From Variovorax sp. YR752 (GTDB lineage Bacteria; Pseudomonadota; Gammaproteobacteria; Burkholderiales; Burkholderiaceae_C): a stretch of 34,402 nucleotides of DNA. Made by a program: the position numbers and the translations under genes. Location of the stretch: positions 1 to 34,402 of the forward strand of contig CAMATD010000025.1 in assembly GCA_945860785.1 (NCBI GenBank). The letters are read 5' to 3'. Positions 25,288 through 34,071 of this stretch are shown piece by piece; the stretch's first letter is position 1, and each line of letters opens with the position of its first letter. The notes beneath the pieces are model-generated. The model was not told the origin of the DNA and searched no databases. It saw only the letters and a program-made list of their open reading frames with translations.

Positions 25288-26832
25288 ACATGTCCCAGGC
25301 AAAACCCGACCTGTCGGGCAAGGAACCCCGTGTCGTGACCGTGCTCGTGACCGCCATGGGCGGCGAGGGCGGCGGCGTGCTGGCCGACTGGCTGATCGCC
25401 GCCGCATCCGCGCACGACTTTCCGGTGCAGAGCACGTCGGTGCCCGGCGTGGCGCAGCGCACCGGCGCCACCAACTACTACATCGAGATCTATCCGGTGG
25501 CGCGCAGCCGCCTGAACGGCGCGCAGCCGGTGCTGTCGCTCATGCCGAACGCGGGCGACGTCGACATCGTGGCCGCCTCCGAGCTGATGGAAGCGGGCCG
25601 CGTGCTGCAGGGTGGCTTCGTGCATCCGCAGCGCACCACGCTGGTCGCTTCGCTGCACCGCGAATATGCGGTGTCCGAGAAGTCGGCCATGGGCGACGGC
25701 CGCTACGAGGGCGTAGCGTGTGGTCGAGGCCGCGCAGAAGCTTGCACAGCGCACCTTCCTGTTCGACATGCGCGCACTGGCGTGGCAGCACGGCACCGTC
25801 ATCAACACGGTGATGTTCGGCGCGATGGCGGGCAGCGGCACCTTGCCGTTTTCCCGCGCGGCGTGCGAAGAGGCCATTCGCCAATCGGGCAAGGCGGTGG
25901 CGGCGAGCCTGAAGGGATTCGCCGCAGGTTACGAGCATGTGACGGGCGGCGCGGCGAAGGCTGCCGCTGTCCCTGGCGCGCTGCCCCCGGAACCTCTCAA
26001 CGAGCGCGTGCGCACGATGCCCGCGCCGCTGCACGCCATCGTGCAGGCCGGTGTCGAACAGGTCACCGACTACCAGGGCGCACGCTACGCCAACCTCTAC
26101 CTCGACCGCGTCGAATCGGTGTTGACGGTCGAGCGCCCATGGGCCGGCGAATTCCCCGTGACGCGCGAGGCCGCCCGTTACCTCGCGCTGTGGATGAGCT
26201 ACGAAGACGTCATTCGCATCGCCGACCTCAAGACGCGGCGCGACCGCATCCAGCGCGTGCGCCAGGAGGTGGGCGCGCGCGAGGGCGAGCCACTGCGCCT
26301 GACCGAATACCTCAAGCCGGGCCTCGACGAAATCTGCTCGATGCTGCCCACGCGACCGGCCAACTGGCTGCGCCGCAAGCTTGCGCACAAGGCCCACAGC
26401 CTCAACGTCGGTTTGCACATGCGCACCGACACCGTCGGCGGCTTCGCGATGCTCTGCGTGTTGCGCTCGCTGCGTGCGTGGCGCCCGCGCACCTCGCGCT
26501 ACGCCATCGAGCAGGCCCTGATCGAACGGTGGCTCGACGCCGTGCGCAGCGCGCTCGCGGCCAGCTCGCAACTGGCCTACGAACTGGCGCTGTGCGGCAA
26601 CCTCGTCAAGGGTTACGGCGAGACCAGCGAACGCGACCATCGCAACCTGTCGGCGGTGCTCGACGGCATGCACGCGGGCGCGGACGCATCGGCCATCGTG
26701 CGCGTGCGCAAGGCCCGGGAGGCCGCACTGGCCGATCCCGAGGGCAGGGCACTCGCCGGGGTCCTCGGGCTGAAGCCGCCCGAGCCCAAGGTCCATCCCA
26801 TTCGCATCGTGCGGCGCACGCCCGCGCGCTGA
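25284..26832 (+). pseudogene. iorB: Indolepyruvate ferredoxin oxidoreductase-type beta subunit, one frameshift
   Basis: The start overlaps the iorA stop (ATGA). The gamma-type domain is clear in the first frame (VTVLVTAMGGEGGGVLADWL, QSTSVPGVAQRTGATNYYIE, DVDIVAASELMEAGRVLQ). At 25719-25720 an extra T throws the reading out of frame; without it the sequence runs EGVAVVEAAQKLAQRTFLFD and on for about 370 residues to the TGA at 26830-26832. The long C-terminal extension (DYQGARYANLYLDRVESVL, MSYEDVIRIADLKTRRDRI) is the one found in proteobacterial IorB proteins of about 500 residues. It forms the two-subunit oxidoreductase with iorA. As sequenced the enzyme would be truncated after about 145 residues. 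The clean frames before and after make a sequencing error or very recent mutation likely. Confidence 0.85.
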
Positions 26833-26876
26833 AGGTTCCCGGCTAGACGTTCGTAAACAAAGAAGGAGACAAAGAC

Positions 26877-28040
26877 ATGAGCCATTTCAACCCGCACCAT
26901 TTCACGCGCCGCACTTTCGGCGGCATGCTCGCCGCGCTGGCCGTGGCAACCACCGCGCAGGCCGCCGAGCCGCCCATCAAGATCGGCGCCGTGGTCTCGG
27001 CCACCGGCGCCGCGTCGTTCCTCGGCGATCCCCAGCAGAAGACGCTGGAGATGTACGTGAAGAAGATCAACGCCGCGGGCGGCGTGCTCGGACGCAAGCT
27101 CGAACTCGTGCTGTACGACGACGCCAGCGATGCCAACAAGGCCAATGCCTTCACGCGCCGGCTCATCATGCAGGACGAGGTCGACGCCATTCTCGGCGCC
27201 TCGAGCACCGGCTCCACCATGGCCATGCTGCCGCAGGCCGAAGCCGCGAAGATGCCGATGATCTCGCTGGCCGCCGCCTCGGTCATCGTCGAGCCCGTGC
27301 GGCCCTACGTCTTCAAGGTGCCGCACTCCGACCGCATGGCCGCGCAGAAGGTGCTTGGCGAAATGAAGCAGCGCGGTTTCACGCAGGTGGCGCTGCTGTC
27401 CGACACCGGCGGCTTCGGCAAGTCGGGGCGCGTCGAAAGCATCAAGGTTGCCGAATCGTTGGGCCTCAAGGTGGCGGAAGACCAGATCTACGGCGAGAAG
27501 GACACCGACGTCACGCCGCAGCTCACCAAGATCAAGTCGTCGCCGGCCCAGGCCATCCTGGTGTTCGGCACCGGCCAGGCGCCCGCCATCATCGCGCGCA
27601 ACTACCAGCAGCTCGCGATGAAGCAGCCGCTCTACACCAGCTACGGACAGGCGTCGGTGGAGTTCATCCGTATCGCGGGCAAGGCCTCCGAAGGCATCCG
27701 CATGCCGTCCCCGGCGCTGCTGATCGCACAGGCGTTGCCCGCCAGCGATCCGCAGAAGAACGTGAGCGTGAGCTACGCCAGGGACTACGAGGCGCAGGCG
27801 AAGATCGACGTGTCCACCTTCGGCGGCTATGCACATGATGCGCTGCTGATGCTGGTCGACGCCATCAAGCGCGCCGGCGGCACCGACAAGGCCAAGGTGC
27901 GCGACGCCATCGAGGCCACGCGCAACTTCGTCGGCGTGAGCGGCGTCTACAACATGTCGCCCACCGACCACATGGGCCTCGACACGTCGGCCTTCCGCAT
28001 GATCGAGGTGCAGGGCGGGGCGTTCAAGGAGACGCATTGA
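26877..28040 (+). CDS. Branched-chain amino acid-type ABC transporter substrate-binding protein (LivK-like)
   Basis: The 387-residue protein carries a signal peptide with a double arginine (HFTRRTFGGMLAALAVATTA, then QAAEPP) and a type I periplasmic binding fold: IKIGAVVSATGAASFLGDPQ, GGVLGRKLELVLYDDASDAN, GASSTGSTMAMLPQAEAAK, PYVFKVPHSD. Relatives in catabolic operons bind aromatic acids rather than amino acids. The ribosome site AAGGAGACAAAG precedes the ATG. It is followed by mdlB and by the Liv-type permease and ATPases, so it probably captures mandelate or a related hydroxy acid for import. Confidence 0.9.
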   Translation: MSHFNPHHFTRRTFGGMLAALAVATTAQAAEPPIKIGAVVSATGAASFLGDPQQKTLEMYVKKINAAGGVLGRKLELVLYDDASDANKANAFTRRLIMQDEVDAILGASSTGSTMAMLPQAEAAKMPMISLAAASVIVEPVRPYVFKVPHSDRMAAQKVLGEMKQRGFTQVALLSDTGGFGKSGRVESIKVAESLGLKVAEDQIYGEKDTDVTPQLTKIKSSPAQAILVFGTGQAPAIIARNYQQLAMKQPLYTSYGQASVEFIRIAGKASEGIRMPSPALLIAQALPASDPQKNVSVSYARDYEAQAKIDVSTFGGYAHDALLMLVDAIKRAGGTDKAKVRDAIEATRNFVGVSGVYNMSPTDHMGLDTSAFRMIEVQGGAFKETH

Positions 28041-28074
28041 TGCACGCCGGCCGAACCCGCCGGGGCCGGGCGGC

Positions 28075-29250
28075 ATGAAACTCAATGTCCACGACCACCG
28101 GCGGCATGCGCGTCGGCGGCTGCCGCGTTTCGTCTTCGACTATGTCGATGGCGGCGCGGAAGACGAAGACTGCCTGCGCCGCAACGTCGATGACCTGAAC
28201 GCGGTGCGCCTGCTGCCGACCTGCCTGCGCGATACAAGCCATGCCGACCCCGGCATTGCGGTGTTCGGCCAGCGCTGGGCCATGCCGGCGGGCGTGGCGC
28301 CGATCGGCTTCTCGGGCCTCGTGCGGCCGCAGGGCGATCTGCTGCTGGCGCGCGCCGCCGCCGCGGCGGGCGTGCCTTTCGTGCTGTCGACGGCCTCCAA
28401 CGCGCGGCTCGAAGCGGTGCGCGAAGCCGGCCTGGCACGCAACCCCGCGGCCATCCAGTGGATGCAGCTCTATGTGATGACCGACAGGTCCATCGCCGAA
28501 CAGCTCGTGCGCCGAGCTCGCCATGCGGGTTACGGCGCGCTGGTGCTCACGGTCGACGTCGCGGTGAGCGGCCTGCGCGAGCGCGATGTGCGCAACGGAT
28601 TCAGGCTGCCGTTCCGCTTCACGCCGTCGACGCTGCTCGACTTGGCCCTGCATCCGGCCTGGTCGCTGGACATGGCGCGCCAGGGCCGATCGCCCGCGTT
28701 CGTCAATCTTGCAGAGCACGAGGATGCGGGTGCCTCCGCACAGCTGCAGGCGGCCCTGCTGGCGCGCGCGATGGATCGCACGCTGGTCTGGGAACAGCTG
28801 GACTGGCTTCGGCGCCTCTGGGACGGCCCACTCATCCTCAAGGGCCTGCTGCACCCGGACGATGCACGGCGCGCGGTGCGCCATGGCGTAGACGGCATCC
28901 TCGTTTCCAACCACGGCGGGCAGCAGCTGGACGCCGCGCCCTCGACCATCTCGGTGCTGCCGCGCATCGTCGACGCGGTGAAGGGCGCATTGCCTGTGTT
29001 CGTCGACAGCGGCTTCAGGCGCGGCAGCGACGTGGTGAAGGCCGTGGCGGCCGGCGCGACGGCCGCCTTCGTCGGGCGCCCTGCTGTCTGGGGCATGGCC
29101 GCAGGCGGCGAAGCCGGCACGAGCGCCGTGCTGCAGACGCTCTGCGACGAAACGCAGCGAACCATGGCACTGATCGGCGCCGACACCGTGGCCGACATTG
29201 CGCCGCATCACCTGACCGCTTCCCTCCAACCAGGAGACAGCCATGGCTGA
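28075..29250 (+). CDS. mdlB: FMN-dependent 2-hydroxyacid dehydrogenase, (S)-mandelate dehydrogenase-like
   Basis: The 391-residue protein is in the glycolate oxidase/lactate dehydrogenase family. Key sites: Y23 (FDYVDGGAEDE), the PFVLSTASN flavin loop, QLYV, lysine in ILKGLL, active-site H280 in SNHGGQQLD, and arginine in DSGFRRGSD. The segment VDVAVSGLRERDVRNGFRLP and the LHPAWSLDMAR region match the membrane-binding loop of Pseudomonas putida MdlB, and LVWEQLDWLRRLW also matches that protein as remembered. It would oxidise (S)-mandelate to benzoylformate and pass electrons to the respiratory chain at the inner membrane. It lies between LivK and permease genes in an operon with mandelate racemase, and its end overlaps the permease start by 8 bp. 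Confidence 0.85.
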   Translation: MKLNVHDHRRHARRRLPRFVFDYVDGGAEDEDCLRRNVDDLNAVRLLPTCLRDTSHADPGIAVFGQRWAMPAGVAPIGFSGLVRPQGDLLLARAAAAAGVPFVLSTASNARLEAVREAGLARNPAAIQWMQLYVMTDRSIAEQLVRRARHAGYGALVLTVDVAVSGLRERDVRNGFRLPFRFTPSTLLDLALHPAWSLDMARQGRSPAFVNLAEHEDAGASAQLQAALLARAMDRTLVWEQLDWLRRLWDGPLILKGLLHPDDARRAVRHGVDGILVSNHGGQQLDAAPSTISVLPRIVDAVKGALPVFVDSGFRRGSDVVKAVAAGATAAFVGRPAVWGMAAGGEAGTSAVLQTLCDETQRTMALIGADTVADIAPHHLTASLQPGDSHG

Positions 29251-30427
29251 CTTCATGCAATTCGTGTTCTCGGGGCTCACCACCGGCGCCATCTACGCGC
29301 TCGCGGCCCTGGGTTTCTCGCTGATCTACAACGCCAGCGGCGTCATCAACTTCGCGCAGGGCGACTTCCTGATGCTGGGCGCCATGGTGGCGGCCGCGCT
29401 GCTCGGCGCCAGCGTGCCCTATGGCCTTGCCATGGTCGGCGGCGTTGTCGCCACGGTGGTCGTCGGCCTGTTGCTGTACCGGCTGGCCATCAAGCCGGCG
29501 GGGGAGGCCAGCGTGGTGTCGCTGATCATCATCACCATCGGCGCCTCGATCTTCATCCAGGGCGTGGTGCAGATCGTGCTCGGCAAGAACCAGCAGATCC
29601 TGCCGTCGTTCAGCGGCGACACGTCGCTGCGCATCCTCGGCGCCTACGTGCTGCCCCAAAGCCTGTGGGTGCTGGGCACGGCGGCCGTACTGGTGGGCGC
29701 GATCTTCGCGTTCTTCCGCTGGACGATGGTCGGCAAGGCCATGCTCGCGGTGGCCGCCAACAAGCTGGCCGCGCAGGCGGTAGGCATTCCGAGTTCGCGC
29801 ATCCTGCAACTCTCGTTCGGCCTGAGTGCGCTGCTCGGCGCGCTGGCCGGCGTGGTGGCCGCGCCCATCACCACCACGGTGTACGACATCGGCCTGCTGC
29901 TGGGCATGAAGGGCTTCGTGGCCGCCACGCTCGGCGGCCTGGGCAACGGGCTGGGCGCGGTGGTGGGCGGGCTCATCGTCGGCCACGGTGTCGGCGCCAT
30001 CGTGCTCTCGCTGAACCTGTACGCGTCGCCCGCCGGCCGCGCGTTGCGCGGGCTGCATGGCTCGGAGGTCGCGGCGCGGATGATGGGTGTCGACGTCGCG
30101 CGCTTCAAGGTGCGCGTGTTCGTGGCCTCGGCCGTGTTCGCCGCGGTGTCGGGCAGCCTCTCGGCGCATTACCTGGGCTTCATCAGCCCGTCGCTCGCGG
30201 CCTTCTCGCATTCGGTGGAGCTCGCGACCATGGTGGTGCTCGGCGGCATGGCATCGACCTTCGGCGCCGTACTCGGCGCGGCGCTGCTCACGGCATTGCC
30301 GCAGCTGCTGGGCGGTCTGCACGGCTACGAGATGGTGTTCTTCGGGCTCTTGCTGATGTTGACGATGATCTTCCTGCCCAGAGGGCTGGTGCCGTCGATC
30401 GCGCTCAAGCTGGCGAGGAGGCGCTGA
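29243..30427 (+). CDS. LivH-LivM chimeric ABC transporter permease with internal deletion
   Basis: The 394-residue open frame starts as a LivH permease: MADFMQFVFSGLTTGAIYAL, SGVINFAQGDFLMLGAMVA, the LivH coupling loop ATLGGLGNGLGAVVGGLIVG. At about residue 250 it turns, in frame, into the C-terminal part of LivM: SPAGRALRGLHGSEVAARMM, GVDVARFKVRVFVASAVFAA, MVVLGGMASTFGAVLGAAL, IFLPRGLVPSI. The last LivH helix and about the first 200 residues of LivM are absent. Normal LivH plus LivM would need about 600 residues. Both coupling loops that dock on the two ATPases remain on one chain, but several helices are missing, so activity is doubtful. An in-frame genomic deletion or an assembly collapse would both give this. 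The ribosome site CAGGAGACAGCC precedes the ATG. Confidence 0.8.
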   Translation: MADFMQFVFSGLTTGAIYALAALGFSLIYNASGVINFAQGDFLMLGAMVAAALLGASVPYGLAMVGGVVATVVVGLLLYRLAIKPAGEASVVSLIIITIGASIFIQGVVQIVLGKNQQILPSFSGDTSLRILGAYVLPQSLWVLGTAAVLVGAIFAFFRWTMVGKAMLAVAANKLAAQAVGIPSSRILQLSFGLSALLGALAGVVAAPITTTVYDIGLLLGMKGFVAATLGGLGNGLGAVVGGLIVGHGVGAIVLSLNLYASPAGRALRGLHGSEVAARMMGVDVARFKVRVFVASAVFAAVSGSLSAHYLGFISPSLAAFSHSVELATMVVLGGMASTFGAVLGAALLTALPQLLGGLHGYEMVFFGLLLMLTMIFLPRGLVPSIALKLARRR

Positions 30428-30428
30428 G

Positions 30429-31192
30429 ATGCTGCAGGTCAACCATCTTTCGAAATCCTTCGGTGGCGTGCATGCCATCCAGGACGTGAGCTTCAGCGTG
30501 CGCGGCGGCGCGGTGCACTCGGTGATCGGCCCCAACGGCGCGGGCAAGACCACGCTCTTCAACCTGCTGAGCGGCATCTATGTGCCGAGCGGGGGCGAGA
30601 TCCTGCTCGACGGGGACAACGTCGCCGGGCACTCGCCCGACGCGTTGGCGCGGCGCGGCATGAGCCGCACCTTCCAGAACCTGTAGGTGTGCATGAACAT
30701 GACGGCCTGCGAGAACGTGATGCTCGGCGCGCACCTGCGCACGCGCAGCTCGCTCATCGGCGGCATGCTGGGCACCACCCGCCGCGCAGATGCGGCGTTG
30801 CGCGACGAGGCGCTGCAGCTGACGACTACGTGGGCGTGGGCACGCACGCCGGGGCCCATGCCTCGCAGCTTTCCTTCGGCATGCTCAAACGTATGGAGAT
30901 CGCACGCGCGCTGGCCGGCAAGCCGCGCCTGCTGCTGCTCGACGAGCCGGCCGCCGGCCTCAACGACACCGAGACGCACGAGATCACCGAGCTGATCCGC
31001 CAGATCGCGGCATCGGGCGTCACGGTGCTGCTCGTGGAGCACGACATGAAGATGGTGATGAACATTTCCGACCACATCCTCGTGCTGGACTACGGGCGCA
31101 AGCTCGCAGAGGGAACGGCCGACGAGGTGCGCGCGAATCCGCAGGTGATTGCGGCCTACCTGGGCACGGAAGTCGAAGGGGAGCCTGCATGA
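30429..31192 (+). pseudogene. LivG-type ABC ATPase, disrupted by amber stop and frameshift
   Basis: The N-terminal part has Walker A (GPNGAGKTT) and ends at a TAG at 30684-30686 within SRTFQNL-x-VCMNMTACENV, where homologues have glutamine (CAG). A single C-to-T change explains the stop. The same frame continues to about 30825, where one base is missing (a LTDYVGVGTHAGAHASQLSF segment), and the rest lies in another frame with signature LSFGMLKRMEIARAL, Walker B LLLLDEPAAGLN and the switch histidine in LLVEHDMKMVM. Read through, it is a normal 254-residue LivG. Its last four bases overlap the LivF start. With the amber and the shift together, no working ATPase would be made as sequenced. Confidence 0.85.
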
Positions 31193-31920
31193 GCACGAGC
31201 GACACCACAGCGGACACGGCCGCCCTCGAAGTGCGCGGCCTGTTCGCAGGCTACGGCCGCATCGAGGCCTTGCACGGCATCGATCTGCGGCTGGACCCCG
31301 GGCAGCTCGTGGCGCTGGTCGGCGCCAATGGCGCAGGCAAGACCACGCTGCTGCGCGCCATCTCGGGGCTCATCGCATCGCGCGCGGGCAGCGTTTCGCT
31401 GTTCGGCCGCGACATCAGCCGCGACAGTCCCGACAAGCGCGTGCGCGCCGGGCTGTCGCAGGTGCTCGAGGGTCGGCAGGTGTTCGGCCCGCTGTCGGTG
31501 CAAGACAACCTGCTGCTCGGCGGCTACACACGGCCCGACCACCGCGAGGAGCGGCTGGCGCAGATGTACGCGCTGTTCCCGGTGCTGGAGGAAAAGCGCC
31601 ATCTCGCGGCCGGCACGCTCTCGGGCGGCCAGCAGCAGATGCTGGCGATCGCACGCGCGCTCATGAGCGAGCCGAAGGTGCTGCTGCTCGACGAGCCCTC
31701 GATGGGCCTGGCGCCGCTGCTGGTGCGAGAAATCTTCGCCGTCATTGTGCGGCTGAAGGCGCAGGGCGTTCCGATCCTGCTGGTGGAACAGAACGCGCAC
31801 GCCGCGCTCTCCGTTGCCGACACGGGCTATGTGCTCGAGACCGGAAGCATCGCCCTGTGGGGGCCGGCCGGGGAACTGCTGCGCGACGAGCGCGTGGCGG
31901 GCGCCTATCTCGGCGTTTGA
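31189..31920 (+). CDS. LivF-type ABC transporter ATP-binding protein
   Basis: The 243-residue ATPase is intact: Walker A GANGAGKTT, Q-loop SQVLEGRQVFGPLSVQDNLL (the EGR-VF motif is typical of LivF), signature LSGGQQQMLAIARAL, Walker B LLLDEPSMGLAPLL and the switch region VEQNAHAAL. It is the partner of LivG in branched-chain-type importers. It overlaps livG by 4 bp (ATGA) and precedes mdlA by 26 bp, which places the racemase in the same transcript. Confidence 0.92.
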   Translation: MSTSDTTADTAALEVRGLFAGYGRIEALHGIDLRLDPGQLVALVGANGAGKTTLLRAISGLIASRAGSVSLFGRDISRDSPDKRVRAGLSQVLEGRQVFGPLSVQDNLLLGGYTRPDHREERLAQMYALFPVLEEKRHLAAGTLSGGQQQMLAIARALMSEPKVLLLDEPSMGLAPLLVREIFAVIVRLKAQGVPILLVEQNAHAALSVADTGYVLETGSIALWGPAGELLRDERVAGAYLGV

Positions 31921-31946
31921 CACAACCATCGAAGTCAAGGCGAATC

Positions 31947-33026
31947 ATGCAAGACCTCTTCATCCGATCCCTGCGTGCCAGAGCCGTCAACGTGCCGCTG
32001 GAGTTTCCCGTTCGCACCTCTGTCGGTGTGGTCGACACCTCGCCGCTGGTGCTGCTCGACATCGAGACGAACCAGGACATCACGGGCCGCTCTTACGCGT
32101 TCACCTACACGCCACTCGGCTTGGCGCCGGTGCGGGCGCTGCTCGACTCGCTGGAGCGCCTGCTCGAAGGCCAGCTGGTGGCGCCGCACGAAATCGAAAA
32201 ACTGCTGCAGGGCCGCTTCAGGCTGCTGGGCAACACCGGCATCGTGAAGATCGCCACGGCCGCTGTCGACATGGCCGCTTGGGACGCGCTCGCGCAGCAC
32301 CGCGGCGTGCCGCTGGCGAAGCTGCTGGGCGGCCAGGTAAAGGCCATCCCGGCCTACGACAGCCACAGCATGGACGGCCCGCAACTCGGTCCCGAACGCG
32401 CCAGGCGCGCGGTGGCGCAGGGCCTGAAGGCGATCAAGATCAAGATCGGCCACAAGACGCTGAAGGAAGACGTCCAGAGCGTTGCGCTCATCCGCGAAAC
32501 CGTCGGCGACGACGTGCACCTGATGGTCGACGTGAACCAGGGCCTGTCGGTGCCCGAAGCCATTCGCCGGGGTCGTGCGCTGGAGCCCTTCGGCCTCGCA
32601 TGGATCGAGGAGCCCACGCTGCAGGAAGACTACAGCGGCCACGCACTGATCCGCGATGCGCTGAAGACGCCGGTGCAGATGGGCGAGAACTGGTTCAGCG
32701 TAGACGAAATGCACAAGGCCATCGTGGCCGGTGCCGCCGACTTCGTGATGCCCGATGTCATGAAGATCGGCGGTGTGAGCGGCTGGCTGCGCGCGAGTGC
32801 GTTGGCGGCCACCTACCAGATCCCGATGTCCAGCCACATCTTCGACGAGATCAGCGCGCACCTGCTCGCGGTGACGCCGACCGCGCATTGGCTCGAGAAG
32901 ATGGGGCTTGCCGATCCGATCCTTGCCAAGCCACTGGTCTACGTTAACGGGGCGGCCCTGGTTCCCGACGTGCCCGGCGTCGGCATCGAATGGAACGAGG
33001 AGGCAGTGGAGCGCTTCGCGGTCTGA
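31947..33026 (+). CDS. mdlA: Mandelate racemase
   Basis: The 359-residue protein has the same length and the same active-site numbering as Pseudomonas putida mandelate racemase: K164 and K166 (KAIKIKIG), metal ligands D195 (LMVDVNQG), E221 (WIEEPT) and E247 (QMGENW), the D270/H297 dyad (MPDVMKIGGVSGW, MSSHIFDEISAHL) and E317 (HWLEKM). The YDSHSMDG loop and the N-terminal VNVPLEFPVRTSVG substrate cap also correspond. The enzyme interconverts (R)- and (S)-mandelate by proton transfer at the alpha carbon with Mg2+, so both enantiomers reach the (S)-specific dehydrogenase MdlB. It is the last gene of the iorA operon. The following 140 bp up to the convergent LysR gene hold no clear terminator. 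Confidence 0.9.
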   Translation: MQDLFIRSLRARAVNVPLEFPVRTSVGVVDTSPLVLLDIETNQDITGRSYAFTYTPLGLAPVRALLDSLERLLEGQLVAPHEIEKLLQGRFRLLGNTGIVKIATAAVDMAAWDALAQHRGVPLAKLLGGQVKAIPAYDSHSMDGPQLGPERARRAVAQGLKAIKIKIGHKTLKEDVQSVALIRETVGDDVHLMVDVNQGLSVPEAIRRGRALEPFGLAWIEEPTLQEDYSGHALIRDALKTPVQMGENWFSVDEMHKAIVAGAADFVMPDVMKIGGVSGWLRASALAATYQIPMSSHIFDEISAHLLAVTPTAHWLEKMGLADPILAKPLVYVNGAALVPDVPGVGIEWNEEAVERFAV

Positions 33027-33166
33027 GCGGCCGGGCCGGGCAGGGCGTACGGTACGGCATGGCTGGCCAACCCTGTCAGCGCGGCGATGTCGACGCGGCC
33101 AGGAGCGGAGCGTCAACGGTTCGAAATTCTTCGGAAACTTCCTCGACCCAAGAGCGCGCGCTACGC

Positions 33167-34054
33167 TCAATTGCTGGACATCCGGCTCTCCAGCAAATCG
33201 CGCAACAAGGGCAAGGCTGGCGCTTCGGCACGATTTGCCAATGTGACCAGGCCGAAGCGCGACACGCTACGCATCGCCGGCTTCACGGGCAACTCCACCA
33301 ACTCTGTCGCCGCATTGCGAACGCCCAGCAGTATTGCGTCGGTTCGGCGCACTACCTCCATCAAGCTGTTGAAGTCGTTGCATTGCGCGGAGAGGCACTC
33401 CTCCGGGTGGGCACGTGGGCCATAGTTTTCGATCATTGAGCGGGCGATTTCGTCGTCGAGAAGGGTCGAGGCGATGGGGTACTTGTTGAGCGCCTCGAAG
33501 CTCAGTCCGCCGCGCACGTGCGTGAGCGGATGGCCGGGCCGGCACATGAAGGCACCACGCATCTCGATGATCGAGCTCACGTGCAGATCGGTTGCGGGCT
33601 TCAACGAGCGCACCTCGACCACCAGCGCGTCGAGAGTGCGGTTGCGCAGCCCGCGCACCAACTGCTCCGAATCGCCGTGCGAGCACGACACGCGTAGCGC
33701 GGGCTTGTGCGTGGCCGCCAGCTGCAGGATGGGCGTCATCAGCAGCGCGGCCGGGCTCGAGCCCAGCCCCACGCGCAGCGAGCCGGCGCGCCCGTCGGCC
33801 ATGCGGTGGCCGACGGCCACGAGCTCGTCGGCGTCGATGATGAGCTGGCGCGCGCGCTGCACGATCTCGCGGCCGAAGGCGGTGAGCTCGCTGCGATGGC
33901 CCACGCGGTCGAACAGTGGCTGGCCCAGTTCTTCTTCGAGCGCCTGGATGCTGCGGCTTAGCGCGGGCTGTGTCAGGAAGGCCTCGCGCGCGGAACGCGT
34001 GAACGAGCCCGTGGCAGCGAGCGAAATCAGGTGCCGGAGCTGGACCAGGGTCAT
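33167..34054 (-). CDS. LysR-type transcriptional regulator divergent from a PLP enzyme gene
   Basis: The 295-residue protein starts MTLVQLRHLISLAATGSFTR with HTH TRSAREAFLTQPALSRSIQA and LGQPLFDRVGHRSELTAFGR, then an effector domain (GSLRVGLGSSPAALLMTPIL, RTLDALVVEVRSLKP). It belongs to the general LysR/CysB-type fold, and not to the group of the other LysR proteins here. ATG 34054 is chosen for the usual MTLVQLRHL start; the frame extends upstream through the dyad and promoter region, which is unlikely to be coding. It is divergent from the truncated Cys/Met-metabolism enzyme, its probable target, and convergent with mdlA. Confidence 0.88.
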   Translation of the reverse strand: MTLVQLRHLISLAATGSFTRSAREAFLTQPALSRSIQALEEELGQPLFDRVGHRSELTAFGREIVQRARQLIIDADELVAVGHRMADGRAGSLRVGLGSSPAALLMTPILQLAATHKPALRVSCSHGDSEQLVRGLRNRTLDALVVEVRSLKPATDLHVSSIIEMRGAFMCRPGHPLTHVRGGLSFEALNKYPIASTLLDDEIARSMIENYGPRAHPEECLSAQCNDFNSLMEVVRRTDAILLGVRNAATELVELPVKPAMRSVSRFGLVTLANRAEAPALPLLRDLLESRMSSN

Positions 34055-34071
34055 GGCGGGCGCGCTTTCAA

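Noticed and set aside
23128..25407. 759-codon open frame on the minus strand opposite iorA
   Set aside because: Shadow of a strongly conserved gene; the translation has no domain pattern and no plausible promoter.
23119..33026. Benzoylformate decarboxylase (mdlC) or benzaldehyde dehydrogenase within the mandelate operon
   Set aside because: No such gene is present; the only aldehyde dehydrogenase in the window is the M24 fusion about 9 kb away, which has its own regulator.
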